Positions 1 through 9,210 are shown, counted from the first letter of the stretch. The stretch is DNA of 64,000 nucleotides from Hyphomicrobiales bacterium (GCA_016716745.1 JADJVD010000006.1:248001-312000); one strand, 5' to 3'. Numbers and translations: made by a program. Notes: generated from the letters alone by a model not told the origin.

Positions 1-2
1 AG

Positions 3-158
3 GTCGTGGAGGCCTGGCGCAGCTCCTGCCCGCGCCTGACGATCATCGAGGATGCGATGGAGGGCGGCTCGATCGAGCGCGCCGGCGCCGCCTTCGCGCC
101 GACGCCGGCCGGACGCGCCCTCGCCGGGCAATTGCGCGCGGCGCGCCGCGAGGCCTGA
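3..158 (+). CDS. C-terminal fragment of an unknown protein
   Basis: An open frame enters from the left edge and stops at TGA 156-158, giving 51 residues that end in LRAARREA. Codon third positions are strongly G/C, as in the neighbouring genes, which is the main reason to think it is coding. The stop lies 12 bp before the end of the convergent olsB-like gene. No motif is recognisable in the visible part, so no function is proposed. Confidence 0.4.
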   Translation, partial: VVEAWRSSCPRLTIIEDAMEGGSIERAGAAFAPTPAGRALAGQLRAARREA

Positions 159-170
159 GCGTCGACCGCG

Positions 171-1076
171 CTACTGCACCGCCGACGATTCCAGCATGCG
201 CGCCGGATCGAAACGCTGGAAGCGTTCGCGCATCGTCTCGACCGTCAGCAGCGTGAACACGTCGACGGTCGCGAACTGATGGTCGACCACGGCGCCGTCG
301 CCGAACGTCGCGCCGAGCCGCAGATAGGCCTTGATCAGCGGCGGCAGCGCCGCCAGCGCCCGCCGTTGCTCGATCTCGCGCATCGGTTGAAGAACGAAGT
401 CCGCGCGCCGGCCCGCGACGGGCGCGACGCAAAGCGCCGCCGGCGCCGGGGCGGCGTGATGCAGGAAGCTCAGCAGACCGGCATGCGCGCTCGCCTCGCG
501 GCCGGGAAAGCTCGCGCATCCGATCATCATGTCGATGCGGTGATGGGCGATATAGGCCCACACGCCGCGCCACAGCAGTTCGACGCCTTTCGTCCGGCGA
601 TAGGCCTGCGCGACGCAGGCGCGGCCGATCTCGACGATGCGCTTGTCGCCGTGCAGCGCCAGCAGCCCGTCGAGGTCGAATTCGTTCTGCGTGCAGAAGC
701 CGCCGTGAAGACGCGCGATCTCGCCGCGCAGCAAGCGGCACGTCGCGATCACCTTGCGCTTGCGCCGCCCGCTCGCGCCGACGGCCTGCGTGTCGACGAC
801 GACGATGTGATCGCACAGCGCGTCGAACGGGCAGTATTCCCGCCGCGACAGCCTTTCGCGCAGGGTCGCGACGGCGCCGCCTTCCTCGTAGAATGTCTTG
901 AACCGGAGACGGCGGGCCTTGCCGATCTCCTTGCGCGTCGCCGCGATGCGTATCTCGAACGCGCCGACGCGCTGGATCAGCGGGCCGAGCCCCGCATTGT
1001 CCATCTCGCGCGCCGGCCGCGCGAGGACCTGTGTTCCGATCTGCGTCGCGCCTGCGGTCTCGTGTCTGTGCGTCAT
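171..1076 (-). CDS. olsB: OlsB-like GNAT acyltransferase (ornithine lipid synthesis)
   Basis: 301-residue protein of the hemolysin-like GNAT acyltransferase family. OlsB transfers a 3-hydroxyacyl chain from acyl-ACP to the alpha-amino group of ornithine, giving lyso-ornithine lipid at the cytoplasmic membrane. The sequence has the family features: an N-terminal part ending EIRIAATRKEIGKARRLRF (fold entry), a FYEEGG turn, the CDHIVVVD strand and EIGRACVAQAYRR with the acyl-CoA/ACP binding loop. The frame stays open far upstream, but MTHRHETAG at 1076 is the best start because the frame upstream of it runs antisense through the divergent olsA-like gene. Pairing with a PlsC-type acyltransferase on the opposite strand, as in other Rhizobiales, supports the call. 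It could be a related acyltransferase of other specificity. Confidence 0.75.
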   Translation of the reverse strand: MTHRHETAGATQIGTQVLARPAREMDNAGLGPLIQRVGAFEIRIAATRKEIGKARRLRFKTFYEEGGAVATLRERLSRREYCPFDALCDHIVVVDTQAVGASGRRKRKVIATCRLLRGEIARLHGGFCTQNEFDLDGLLALHGDKRIVEIGRACVAQAYRRTKGVELLWRGVWAYIAHHRIDMMIGCASFPGREASAHAGLLSFLHHAAPAPAALCVAPVAGRRADFVLQPMREIEQRRALAALPPLIKAYLRLGATFGDGAVVDHQFATVDVFTLLTVETMRERFQRFDPARMLESSAVQ

Positions 1077-1202
1077 CGATTCGCCCCCCGGATCGCAGGG
1101 CAGGTTGGGCAAGGCGCGGCGAAGCCTTCGTGACGGATCGACGACGGCGCCGTCACTGAACCGTCGCGCGGCCGTCACGCGCGCGAGAGACGGAAGGTCG
1201 AA

Positions 1203-1961
1203 ATGCGGCGCATGACGATCCTTCGCGCCGCGCTGATTCCCGTCGTGCTGTCGACCTATGTGCTGATGGCCATTCCGGTCGAGCGGCTTGTGGCGCGCCG
1301 GGCGCCGGCGGCGCGCGGCTGGACTTCGCCCTGGCTCGCGCGCCTGCTTCTGGCTCTGTTGCGCATTCGCGTCGAGGCGAGCGGGCTCGACGCGCTGCGC
1401 GCCGGAACGCTCGTCGTCGCCAATCATGTGTCGTGGATCGACATTCTCGTCATCGCGTCGCTGCGGCCGATGCGCTTTCTCGCCAAGGCGGAGGTCGGCC
1501 GCTGGCCGCTCGTCGCCGCCGTCGCGCGGGCGCAAGGAACGATCTTCGTCGACCGCGCGCGTCGCCGTTCGATCCTGCCGGCGAATGCGGCGATCGCGGC
1601 GGCGCTGGCGGCGGGCGATGTCGTCGTCGTCTTTCCCGAGGGAACGACCGGCGCCGGGGACGAGGCGCTGCCGTTTCGCTCCTCGCATCTGCAACCGGTC
1701 TGCGACGCGCGGCCGGCGTCGAAGCGCATCGTCCCGCTCGCACTGCGTTACGACAATTCGCGCGCCGCCTGGCTCGGCGACGCGACGCTTCTGCCGCATC
1801 TGTGGGAGATGCTTCGCGCGCCGCCGTCGGTCTGTTGCGCGGTCTTTGGCGCCGCGCGCGACATCGAGCCCGGCGTCTCCCGCAAGCGCCTCGCGCGCCT
1901 GATGCAGGATCAGGTCGCGCGCCTTGCGTCGGAGCGGGAGAAGCCCTCGCTCAGCCCTTAG
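1203..1961 (+). CDS. olsA: OlsA/PlsC-type O-acyltransferase
   Basis: 252-residue 1-acyl-glycerol-3-phosphate acyltransferase family protein. The catalytic HX4D box is NHVSWID (H75, D80), and the substrate-binding motif FPEGTT lies at about 144-149. An N-terminal hydrophobic segment at residues 8-25 anchors it to the membrane. OlsA esterifies the hydroxyl of lyso-ornithine lipid; the divergent OlsB-like gene 127 bp away is the reason to prefer that role over PlsC in phosphatidic acid synthesis, though the two cannot be separated on motifs alone. Its stop codon overlaps the end of the convergent superoxide dismutase gene by 11 bp. Confidence 0.75.
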   Translation: MRRMTILRAALIPVVLSTYVLMAIPVERLVARRAPAARGWTSPWLARLLLALLRIRVEASGLDALRAGTLVVANHVSWIDILVIASLRPMRFLAKAEVGRWPLVAAVARAQGTIFVDRARRRSILPANAAIAAALAAGDVVVVFPEGTTGAGDEALPFRSSHLQPVCDARPASKRIVPLALRYDNSRAAWLGDATLLPHLWEMLRAPPSVCCAVFGAARDIEPGVSRKRLARLMQDQVARLASEREKPSLSP

Positions 1962-2664
1962 CCTTGGCGAAGTTCTCCGCCGCCTTGTCCCAGTTCACGA
2001 CGTTCCACCAGCCCTTGAGATAGTCGGCGCGCTTGTTCTGATACTTGAGATAATAGGCGTGCTCCCACACGTCGACGCCGAGCACGGGCTTCGCGCCTGT
2101 CTCGAGCGGCGTGTCCTGGTTCGGCGTCGACATGATGTCGAGCTTCTTGTCCTTGCCGACCACGAGCCACGCCCAGCCCGAGCCGAACCGCGAGAGGCCG
2201 GCTGCGTTGACCTTGTCCTGCAGCGTCTCGAGCGTGCCGAAAGCCGCGTCGATGGCGAGCCGCAGATCGCCGCCGGGCGCCTTGGCGCCGCCCGGCGTCA
2301 TCAGCTCCCAGAAGAAACTGTGGTTGTAGTGGCCGCCGAGATTGTTGCGCACGGCCTGCCGCACGGCTTCGGGAATCTGCGCGGGATCGGCCATGATCTG
2401 GGCTGGCGCCTTCGTGGCGAGGTCGGGATATTTTTCGACCAACCCGTTCAGCGCGTTGACGTAGGCCGCGTGATGGCGGTCGTGATGGATCATCATCGTC
2501 GTGGCGTCGATATGCGGCTCCAGCGCCTCGTTCGGATAGCCGAGCGGCGGCAGCGCGATGGCGGGCTTGGCCTGCGCCAGCGCCGGGGCGACGCCGAAGC
2601 GCGCGAGGCCAATCCCGGCGGCGGCGCCGAGCGACAGGGTGAGCGTCTGGCGGCGAGTGATCAT
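1951..2664 (-). CDS. sod: Tat-exported Fe/Mn superoxide dismutase
   Basis: 237-residue superoxide dismutase that converts superoxide to hydrogen peroxide and oxygen. Metal ligands of the Fe/Mn family are visible: the HHDRHHAAYV region after the N-terminal helix, GGHYNHSFFWELM, and DVWEHAYYLKYQNKR near the C-terminus. Unlike cytoplasmic SodA/SodB it begins with MITRRQTLTL followed by a hydrophobic stretch and ALAQA, a twin-arginine signal peptide, so folded metalloenzyme is probably exported to the periplasm. The ATG at 2664 is chosen over an in-frame TTG at 2676 because GGAGG sits 5 nt upstream of it. Whether iron or manganese is used cannot be told from sequence alone. Confidence 0.9.
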   Translation of the reverse strand: MITRRQTLTLSLGAAAGIGLARFGVAPALAQAKPAIALPPLGYPNEALEPHIDATTMMIHHDRHHAAYVNALNGLVEKYPDLATKAPAQIMADPAQIPEAVRQAVRNNLGGHYNHSFFWELMTPGGAKAPGGDLRLAIDAAFGTLETLQDKVNAAGLSRFGSGWAWLVVGKDKKLDIMSTPNQDTPLETGAKPVLGVDVWEHAYYLKYQNKRADYLKGWWNVVNWDKAAENFAKAKG

Positions 2665-2732
2665 CGCGTCCTCCAATAGCGCGCCGGAGCGTCCGGCGCC
2701 GCGACATCATAGGGGGCGAGCGCGCCGCGATT

Positions 2733-3416
2733 TCAAGGCGCGTCGAGAAAGCGACGAATGTCGGCGAAGACGGCGCGGAACATCTGCGGCGTCAGCACGC
2801 CCGTATTCGTGTTGTAGCGCGAGCAATGATAGCTCGCGAACAGCGTCAGGTCCCGCCCGTCCGGTCGCGTCAGGGGCGCGGCCATGCCGTGCGCGAAAGG
2901 CGCGGCCGAGAGCTTGCGGCCGAGCGCCCGCAGCGTGCTTTCATGCGCGATGCGTCCGAGCACGAGAATGGCTGCGAGCCGGGGCAGGGCGGCGATGGCG
3001 TCGGCGAGGAACGGGCGGCAGGTGGCCATCTCGGCCGGCGTCGGCTTGTTCTGCGGCGGCACGCAGCGCACGGCGTTGGTCACCATGCAGTCGACGAGTT
3101 CGAGCCCGTCGTCGGCCCGTTCCGCATAGGTTCCGCGCGCCAGTCCGAAGGCGAGCAGCGTCTCGTAGAGAAGGTCGCCGGCCCAGTCGCCGGTGAAAGG
3201 CCGGCCTGTGGCGTTCGCGCCCTGCAGACCCGGCGCGAGGCCGACGATCAGCAGCCGCGCCTGCGGGTCGCCGAATGAGGGGACCGGCGCATTGCGCCAG
3301 TCAGGTCGCCGCAGCCGGTTCTCGGCGCGGAAGGCGGCGAGGCGCGGACACAGCGGACAGTCGCGGCCGGGTCCGGCCGACGGCTCGGCCGACGGCTTGA
3401 CCGATGGCTTGGGCAT
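2733..3416 (-). CDS. Family 5 (UDGb-type) uracil-DNA glycosylase
   Basis: 227-residue uracil-DNA glycosylase of the Fe-S type. It removes uracil and related deaminated bases from DNA to start base excision repair. Motif A is GLAPGLQGANATGRPFTGD and motif B is ASYHCSRYNTNTG; the GAN-x-TGRPFTGD form and Ala instead of a catalytic Asp/Glu after GLAPG fit family 5 rather than family 4. Cysteines of the 4Fe-4S cluster are at the N-terminus (CPLC, residues 20 and 23) and in the VDC...VRC...ATC segment. The first 18 residues are a Pro/Ser/Lys tail with a short internal repeat. It starts 6 bp after the stop of the LabA-like gene, so the two are probably cotranscribed. Confidence 0.85.
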   Translation of the reverse strand: MPKPSVKPSAEPSAGPGRDCPLCPRLAAFRAENRLRRPDWRNAPVPSFGDPQARLLIVGLAPGLQGANATGRPFTGDWAGDLLYETLLAFGLARGTYAERADDGLELVDCMVTNAVRCVPPQNKPTPAEMATCRPFLADAIAALPRLAAILVLGRIAHESTLRALGRKLSAAPFAHGMAAPLTRPDGRDLTLFASYHCSRYNTNTGVLTPQMFRAVFADIRRFLDAP

Positions 3417-3422
3417 GGCCGA

Positions 3423-4031
3423 TCAGAGATCGAGATCGCCGTCCGACTGGGAGGGGGAGGGCGCCGGCGCGCTCACGCGGCGATCCTGGTAGCGTTGCGA
3501 GCGCTCGGCAGGGTCGCGGCCGACGCGAGCGCTGAGATGCGACAGGTCGATGAACTCGTCCGCCTGCCGGCGCAACTCGTCCGCCACCATCGGCGGCTGC
3601 GTGGCGATGGTCGACACCACCGAGACGCGCACGCCCTTGCGCTGCAACGCCTCGACGAGGAAGCGGAAGTCGCCGTCCCCGGAGAACAGGATGATCTGGT
3701 CGACATGGGGCGCCATCTCCATCGCCGTCACGGCGAGCTCGATGTCCATGTTGCCCTTGACCTTCCGCCGCCCGATCGAATCGACGAACTCCTTCGTCGG
3801 CTTCGTGACCACGGCGTAGCCGTTGTAATCCAGCCAGTCGATCAGCGGCCGGATGGAGGAATATTCCTGATCCTCGACCAGCGCGGTGTAATAATACGCC
3901 CGGACGAGATAGCCCTTGCTCTGGAACTCTTTCAGGAGCCGCTTGTAATCGATATCGAAACCGAGCGATTTGGCGGTTGCGTAAAGATTTGCGCCGTCAA
4001 TGAACAATGCGATCCGGGAGGAGTCAGGCAT
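3423..4031 (-). CDS. LabA-like NYN domain protein
   Basis: 202-residue protein of the NYN (PIN-like nuclease) superfamily, LabA/DUF88 group. Acidic metal-site motifs are in order: FIDGANLY near the N-terminus, KGNMDIELAVTAMEMA in the middle, and LFSGDGDFRFLVEAL after it. Members are predicted RNases or RNA-processing factors; no specific target is known here. The C-terminal 35 residues are Arg/Ser/Pro rich and likely disordered. The ATG at 4031 (MPDSSR) is preferred to a TTG five codons upstream, with a purine-rich AGAGAG stretch before it. It is divergent from rpoZ, an arrangement typical of Rhizobiales, and leads into the uracil-DNA glycosylase gene. Confidence 0.85.
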   Translation of the reverse strand: MPDSSRIALFIDGANLYATAKSLGFDIDYKRLLKEFQSKGYLVRAYYYTALVEDQEYSSIRPLIDWLDYNGYAVVTKPTKEFVDSIGRRKVKGNMDIELAVTAMEMAPHVDQIILFSGDGDFRFLVEALQRKGVRVSVVSTIATQPPMVADELRRQADEFIDLSHLSARVGRDPAERSQRYQDRRVSAPAPSPSQSDGDLDL

Positions 4032-4358
4032 AGCATCTCTCTGCAATTCGGAACCCGCGAAGCCGATAGGAAAAAAGACGTCACTCTCTCTTCGCGCCGC
4101 AAACCGAACGTCTGCCCTGCGCCGGCGGACGGAGAATCCCGCGCGCTTTCAGGAGTATCGTTTTTGTGCGCCGCCTACCATCGAGTCAAGCCGCGTCGTG
4201 CAGGATCGCCAATGCGGATTAACCATTTAGCCGGAGCCGAACGTCGCACGAGGCGGCCCGTGGCGCGAAGCGGCCGACCTGCTTGCTTGATTCCGTCGGG
4301 GCTTACGGATATAGGCTCGCGGCTTCTGCCCATCACGATCATGTTAGGGAGCCGGCTC
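4032..4358. other. Intergenic region between divergent LabA-like gene and rpoZ
   Basis: 327 bp without a convincing gene. It must contain the divergent promoters for the NYN-protein operon and for rpoZ-rsh. It is somewhat richer in A/T than the flanks (around 4060-4090 and 4205-4225), but I cannot pick out a -35/-10 pair with confidence. An in-frame extension of rpoZ upstream through this region has no ribosome-binding site or homology-like character. Confidence 0.5.
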
Positions 4359-4760
4359 ATGGCCCGCGTCACTGTCGAGGATTGCATCGACAAGGTCGAG
4401 AATCGCTTCGATCTCGTTTTGATGGCGAGCCACCGCGCCCGTCTGATCTCCTCCGGCGTGCCGATCACGGTGGACCGCGACAAGGACAAGAATCCTGTCG
4501 TCGCCCTGCGCGAAATCGCCGAAACCCGCCTGTCGCCGGACGATCTGCGCGAGGATCTGATCCATTCCCTGCAAAAGCATGTCGAGGTCGACGAGCCCGA
4601 GGCCGAGACCGTGCCGGCGCTGACCCCGGCCGCCGCCGCCGACCCGCAGGCCTCCGACGCCTCCGGCGACGTGCAGTTCGACCGGATGACGGAAGAAGAT
4701 CTGCTGCGCGGCCTCGAAGGTCTCGTGCCCCCGGCCGAGAGCGACGACGACGGCGAATAG
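4359..4760 (+). CDS. rpoZ: RNA polymerase omega subunit
   Basis: 133-residue omega subunit, which helps assemble the beta-prime subunit into RNA polymerase. The sequence opens MARVTVEDCIDKVENRF, then has the conserved MASHRARLISSG and NPVVALREIAE segments of the family. The C-terminal third is an acidic Glu/Asp/Ala-rich extension ending ESDDDGE, common in Rhizobiales omega. The ATG at 4359 is set by an AGGGAG ribosome-binding site about 7 nt upstream; a longer frame exists upstream but is not supported. It is followed by a strong terminator and then rsh, the usual alphaproteobacterial order. Confidence 0.95.
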   Translation: MARVTVEDCIDKVENRFDLVLMASHRARLISSGVPITVDRDKDKNPVVALREIAETRLSPDDLREDLIHSLQKHVEVDEPEAETVPALTPAAAADPQASDASGDVQFDRMTEEDLLRGLEGLVPPAESDDDGE

Positions 4761-4783
4761 GCAGAAGCGTCCTTGCGCATTTG

Positions 4784-4812
4784 AAAGCCCGGGCCCGCCG
4801 CCCGGGCTTTTT
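4784..4812 (+). terminator. Rho-independent terminator after rpoZ
   Basis: Perfect 10-bp stem AAAGCCCGGG / CCCGGGCTTT with a 7-nt loop, followed directly by further T residues. It lies 23 bp after the rpoZ stop and would separate rpoZ from rsh transcription at least partly. Confidence 0.85.
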
Positions 4813-4922
4813 CGTGCGCTCTGCGATGCGCGCGCGCCTCTTGCTTCGGCGCCTCGCGGCGCCGATAGTGGACGCACGAAGGCGCCGGCGGCGGGCGCCG
4901 GGCGGCAGGTTCTGCTTTCCTC

Positions 4923-7138
4923 ATGATGCGTCAATACGAACTCGTCGAACGCGTGCGGCGCTACAATCCGCAAGCCGACGAGGAGCTTCTGAACCGCGCC
5001 TATGTCTACGCCATGCAGGCCCATGGCCAGCAGAAGCGCGCCTCCGGCGATCCCTATTTTTCCCATCCCCTCGAAGTCGCGGCGATCCTCACCGATCTGA
5101 AGCTCGACGACGCGACCATCGTCGCCGCCGTTCTGCACGACACGATCGAGGACACCGCGTCGACGCGCGAGGAGATCGACACGCTCTTCGGTCACGAGAT
5201 CGGCGCGCTGGTAGACGGTCTCACCAAACTCAAGAAGCTCGATCTCGTCTCCAAGAAGGCCGAGCAGGGCGAGAATTTCCGCAAGCTGCTGCTGGCCATC
5301 GCCGACGATGTGCGCGTGCTGCTCATCAAGCTCGCCGACCGCCTGCACAACATGCGCACGCTGCATCATGTGCCGCCGGCCAAGCGCGCCCGCATCGCCG
5401 AGGAGACGCTGGAGATCTATGCGCCGCTCGCCGGCCGCATGGGCATGCAGGGCATGCGCGACGAACTCGAGAATCTGGCCTTCCGGCATCTGCTGCCGGA
5501 CGCCTATGCGATGATCGTGCAGCGGCTCGAGGATCTGCGCAAACGCAACGGCGCGATCATTCTGGAGATCGAGAAGGAGCTGTCGCAACGCCTCGCCGAA
5601 CAGGGCATCGAGGCGGAGGTGAAAGGGCGCCAGAAGAACCCTTACTCCGTGTGGCGCAAGATGGAGCGCAAGTCGATCGCCTTCGAGCAGCTGTCGGACA
5701 TTTTCGGCTTCCGCGTCCTCGTCGGGACGCAGAACGATTGCTATCGCGTGCTCGGCGTCGTGCATACGACATGGCCGATGGTGCCGGGCCGCTTCAAGGA
5801 CTACATCTCGACGCCCAAGCAGAACGACTACCGCTCGATCCACACCACCGTCGTCGGGCCGGGCCGTCAGCGCGTCGAGTTGCAGATCCGCTCGCAGGAC
5901 ATGCACGACATCGCCGAATACGGCATCGCCGCCCATGCGCTCTACAAGGACGGACGGGCCGGCGACGTCGCCTCGCTCTCGCATGAGAGCCAGGCCTATC
6001 TCTGGCTGCGCCGCACCGTCGAGATGTTCGCCGAACGCGATACGCCGGAGGAGCTGCTCGAGAACACCAAGCTCGAACTGTTCCACGATCAGGTGTTCTG
6101 CTTCACGCCGAAGGGCAGCCTGATCGCGCTGCCGCGCGGCGCGACGCCGATCGACTTCGCCTACGCCGTGCACACGAATGTCGGCAATTCCGCCGTCGGC
6201 GTGAAGGTCAACGGCAACGTCGCTCCGCTGCTCTCCGAACTGCAGAACGGCGACGAGGTCGAGATCATCCGCGCCGAGGGGCAGACGGCGCCGCCGGCGG
6301 CGTGGGAGAATCTTGTCGCCACCGGCAAGGCGCGCGCCGCCATCCGCCGCGCCACGCGCGAGGCGGTGCGCGCGCAATACGCCGGCCTCGGCAAGCAGAT
6401 CGTGGCGCGCGCCTTCGAGCGCGCGGGCAAGCCCTTCTCGGAGGATCGCCTCGTCGCCTCGCTGTCGCGGCTCGCGCGCCCCACCGTCGACGACGTGTTC
6501 GCCGCCGTCGGTCGCGGCGAGATGTTCTCTGGCGACGTCGTCAAGGCCGTGCATCCTGACTTCGGGAGGAGCGCAAGGCCGGCCCCGCCATGCCGAAGAA
6601 CGAGGGCGGCTGGTTCGGTCTGCGCAAGGCCGCGAGCCTCGTTTTCAAGGTGCCGGAAAAGCCTGCGACCGCCGGCGACGCCAACATGTCGATCCCGATC
6701 CGCGGCCTGCGCGGCGACCTGCCGGTGCGCTTCGCGCCGAATGGCGGCGCCGTGCCGGGAGACCGCATCGTCGGCATTCTCACGCCGGGCGAAGGCATCA
6801 CCATCTACCCGATCCAGTCCCTCGCGCTCACCGCCTTCGAGGAAGAGCCCGACCGCTGGCTCGACGTGCGCTGGGACATCGACGAGACGCGGCGGGAACT
6901 CTACCCCGCGCAGATCCTGGTGACGGCGCTGAACGAGCCCGGCGCGCTCGGCGTCGTGGCGACGACCATCGGCGAGTCGCAGGGCAATATCGACAACGTG
7001 TCGTTCCGCGAGAGCTCGCCCGATTTTCGCGACATCACCATCGACCTCGAGGTCTGGGATCTGAAGCACCTGACGACGATCCTCACGCAACTGCGCGCCA
7101 AGAGCGTCGTGCACAAGGTCGAGCGCGTGAACGGCTGA
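4923..7138 (+). pseudogene. rsh: Bifunctional (p)ppGpp synthase/hydrolase Rsh, apparent frameshift
   Basis: RelA/SpoT homologue that makes and degrades the alarmone (p)ppGpp in the stringent response. In order: HD hydrolase domain (HPLEVAAIL, VLHDTIEDT, residues about 40-150), synthetase domain with KGRQKNPYSVWRKM and YRSIHTTV, TGS domain around VFCFTPKGSLIALPRGATPIDFAYAVHT, and C-terminal ACT domain ending KVERVNG. The first 546 codons read well up to HPDF; from there the frame turns into an Arg/Pro-rich shadow, while the expected C-terminal regulatory part (MPKNEGGWFGL onward) continues in the +2 frame from about 6590. Adding one G to the GGG run at 6564-6566 restores a 738-residue protein ending at 7138, the usual length. 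This may be a sequencing error, since loss of this gene is normally costly in the group. The HD and synthetase domains are intact either way. Confidence 0.9.
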
Positions 7139-7236
7139 TCTGTGCGGTCGCTTCACAATCGGCTTCGATTTCAATGATTTGATGAAAAGCCGAGCTTGCG
7201 GGTCGCATCCGGCTCGCCGATCATCCGCCTCGACGC

Positions 7237-9210
7237 ATGGGCGCTGACACGCATTCGGACGGCACGGCGAGGGCCGGCGCGCGCGGCGCGGCCGTCGAGA
7301 TCGCCCTGTTTGGGGAGCCGCGCGTCTCGGCCAACGGCGCGCGCCTGCAATTGCCCGACCGCGCGCTCGCCGTCGTCGCCCTGCTGTCGACCCATGCGGG
7401 CGGGGCCATGCGCCGCGCCGACGCGCGGCGCCTCGTCTTCGCCGAGGCCGATCCGGAACGGGCCGCCGCCAATTTCCGTCAGACGCTGGCGCGCCTGCGC
7501 AAGTTGCAGGTCGAGACGGGCGCGACGCTGATGGAGGAGGAGGGCGAGACGCTGCGCCTCGTCTCCGGTTGCGCCAACGACGTCGCCGCGTTTCTCTCCG
7601 CGCCGCAGGCCTCGCGCGATCCCGCGCAGGACGCGCGCGAGCGTCTCGGCCTCTATCGCGGCGAATTTCTCGCCGGCTTCGACAGCCTCAATCCCGAATT
7701 CGACGAGTGGCTTGCCGAGCAACGAGAGGCCTTGCGCGCGCTGTTCGTCGAGACGGCCGCCGCCGCCGTCGCGGCCGACGATCTCCTGTCCGAGCGCGAG
7801 CGGGTCGACCTCGCCCGCCGCGTCCTGCTGCTCGATCCGGCGCGCGAAAGCGTGGCGCGCGCGCTCATGCGCCTGCTCGCCGCGCGCGGCGACGCGGCGG
7901 GCGCGCAGGCCGTCTACGACACGGTGAAGACGCGACTGGCGCGCGACTACGGCGCCCGGCCGGAGGCCGCGACGCGCGCCGCGCTGGAGCACATTCTCGC
8001 CCGGCCGGACGCGGCGGCCCCGCCGAGCCCCGAGCCGGACGCCGAACGCCGGGTCGGCGCGCCGCGTGTCCTCATCCTGCCGCCCGTCGCGATCTCGCAC
8101 GACGCTGTCGATTCCGGTCTGTTCGCCGCCTTCCTCGAGGATGTGACGGTCGGCCTCGCGCGCTATCGCAGCTTCGTCGTGCTCGCGCCCCACACCGCGC
8201 GCGTCGCCGCGCTGGCGGCCGACCGCGACGAGGCGATCCAGCGCGTCGGCGCGGACTTTCATGTCTCGACCGCGCTGAAGCCGGCCCTCGGCGGCGCCGC
8301 CGTCTCCGTGCGCCTCACGGCGGCGAACGGTCAGGTGCTGTGGGTGACGGACATCGACTGGCGCGCCGACCAGATGACGCGCGCCTTCGCCGAGATCGTG
8401 CGCCACGTCGTCGCCTCGCTGGTCGACGCCATCGAGCGCACGACGCTGCGCGCGCCCGCCGCCGCGCCGGACGCGACCGCCTATCGCCTCGTGCTCGAGG
8501 GGCGGCGCTGCCTCGTCACGGTCGACCTGCCGAATCTGCGCCGCGCCCGCAAATGGTTCCGGCAGGCGATCGCGCGGGCGGATGGATACGCCGCCGCCTA
8601 TGCCGATCTCGCGCGCACGTTGGTGCTCGAATATCTCGTGCTCGGCCTCGCCGACGGCGAGGGGCTCGACGATGCGGCGAGCCTCGCCGACAGGGCGACG
8701 CATCTCGATCCGGCGGATTGGGCGGGCCTGCGCAGTCGCGCGCTCGCCGACCTCTACGCGCGCCGGCACGACCCGAGCCTCGAGCGTTTCGCGCGCGCCG
8801 CCGCGCTGGCGCCGAACGACGCGGATCTGCGCGCCGACTACGCCGACGCGCTCGCCTTTTCGGGCGATCCGGAAGGCGGGCTTGCGATGATCGGCGAGGC
8901 GATGCGCCTAAACCCGCTGCATCCGGGCTACTACGACTGGATTCGCGGCTCCATCCTGTTTCAGATGCGCCAGTATCGGGAGGCGCGCGCCGCGCTCGAC
9001 CCGGTCAAGACCAATCCGGCCGTCGCGCGATTGCTCGCCGCGACCTGCGCCCGCGCCGGCGATCGCGCCGCCGCCGGCCGCTTCGCCCGCGCGCTGCGGG
9101 AAAACTATCCCGGCTTCCGCGCCGACGACGTGTGGCGACTCTCGCCCAACCGCCGCGCCGACGACACACGCCATCTCGTCGAGGCGCTGAAGGAGGCCGG
9201 CGTCGATTGA
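7237..9210 (+). CDS. SARP/BTAD-type transcriptional regulator with TPR-like C-terminus
   Basis: 657-residue regulator. Residues about 20-110 form an OmpR-like winged-helix DNA-binding domain, and about 110-265 a bacterial transcriptional activator domain (LYRGEFLAGFDSLNPEFDEWL, then LLDPARESVARALMRLLAARGD). A TolB-like alpha/beta segment follows (PRVLILPPVAIS at about 275 onward), and the last 230 residues are helical repeats of the tetratricopeptide kind. This architecture resembles alphaproteobacterial SARP-related regulators of unknown signal rather than antibiotic-cluster SARPs, and no biosynthetic cluster is nearby. It has no membrane segment, so it should act in the cytoplasm. The start at ATG 7237 is the first good one after rsh. 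A set of short direct repeats follows its stop codon and may be its binding site. Confidence 0.75.
   Translation: MGADTHSDGTARAGARGAAVEIALFGEPRVSANGARLQLPDRALAVVALLSTHAGGAMRRADARRLVFAEADPERAAANFRQTLARLRKLQVETGATLMEEEGETLRLVSGCANDVAAFLSAPQASRDPAQDARERLGLYRGEFLAGFDSLNPEFDEWLAEQREALRALFVETAAAAVAADDLLSERERVDLARRVLLLDPARESVARALMRLLAARGDAAGAQAVYDTVKTRLARDYGARPEAATRAALEHILARPDAAAPPSPEPDAERRVGAPRVLILPPVAISHDAVDSGLFAAFLEDVTVGLARYRSFVVLAPHTARVAALAADRDEAIQRVGADFHVSTALKPALGGAAVSVRLTAANGQVLWVTDIDWRADQMTRAFAEIVRHVVASLVDAIERTTLRAPAAAPDATAYRLVLEGRRCLVTVDLPNLRRARKWFRQAIARADGYAAAYADLARTLVLEYLVLGLADGEGLDDAASLADRATHLDPADWAGLRSRALADLYARRHDPSLERFARAAALAPNDADLRADYADALAFSGDPEGGLAMIGEAMRLNPLHPGYYDWIRGSILFQMRQYREARAALDPVKTNPAVARLLAATCARAGDRAAAGRFARALRENYPGFRADDVWRLSPNRRADDTRHLVEALKEAGVD

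Noticed and set aside
4344..6554. 736-residue open frame on the minus strand across rpoZ and rsh
   Set aside because: It is the antisense shadow of rsh; His/Arg/Asp-rich composition and no domain-like segment, while the plus strand holds clear rpoZ and rsh.
7171..8769. 532-residue minus-strand frame opposite the SARP-type regulator
   Set aside because: Shadow of a GC-rich gene; its sequence is dominated by Arg, Gly, Ala and Asp with no motif.
7237..9210. SARP-type gene as marker of an antibiotic biosynthetic cluster
   Set aside because: Neighbours are rsh, pyrE and other housekeeping genes; no synthase, tailoring or resistance gene is present.
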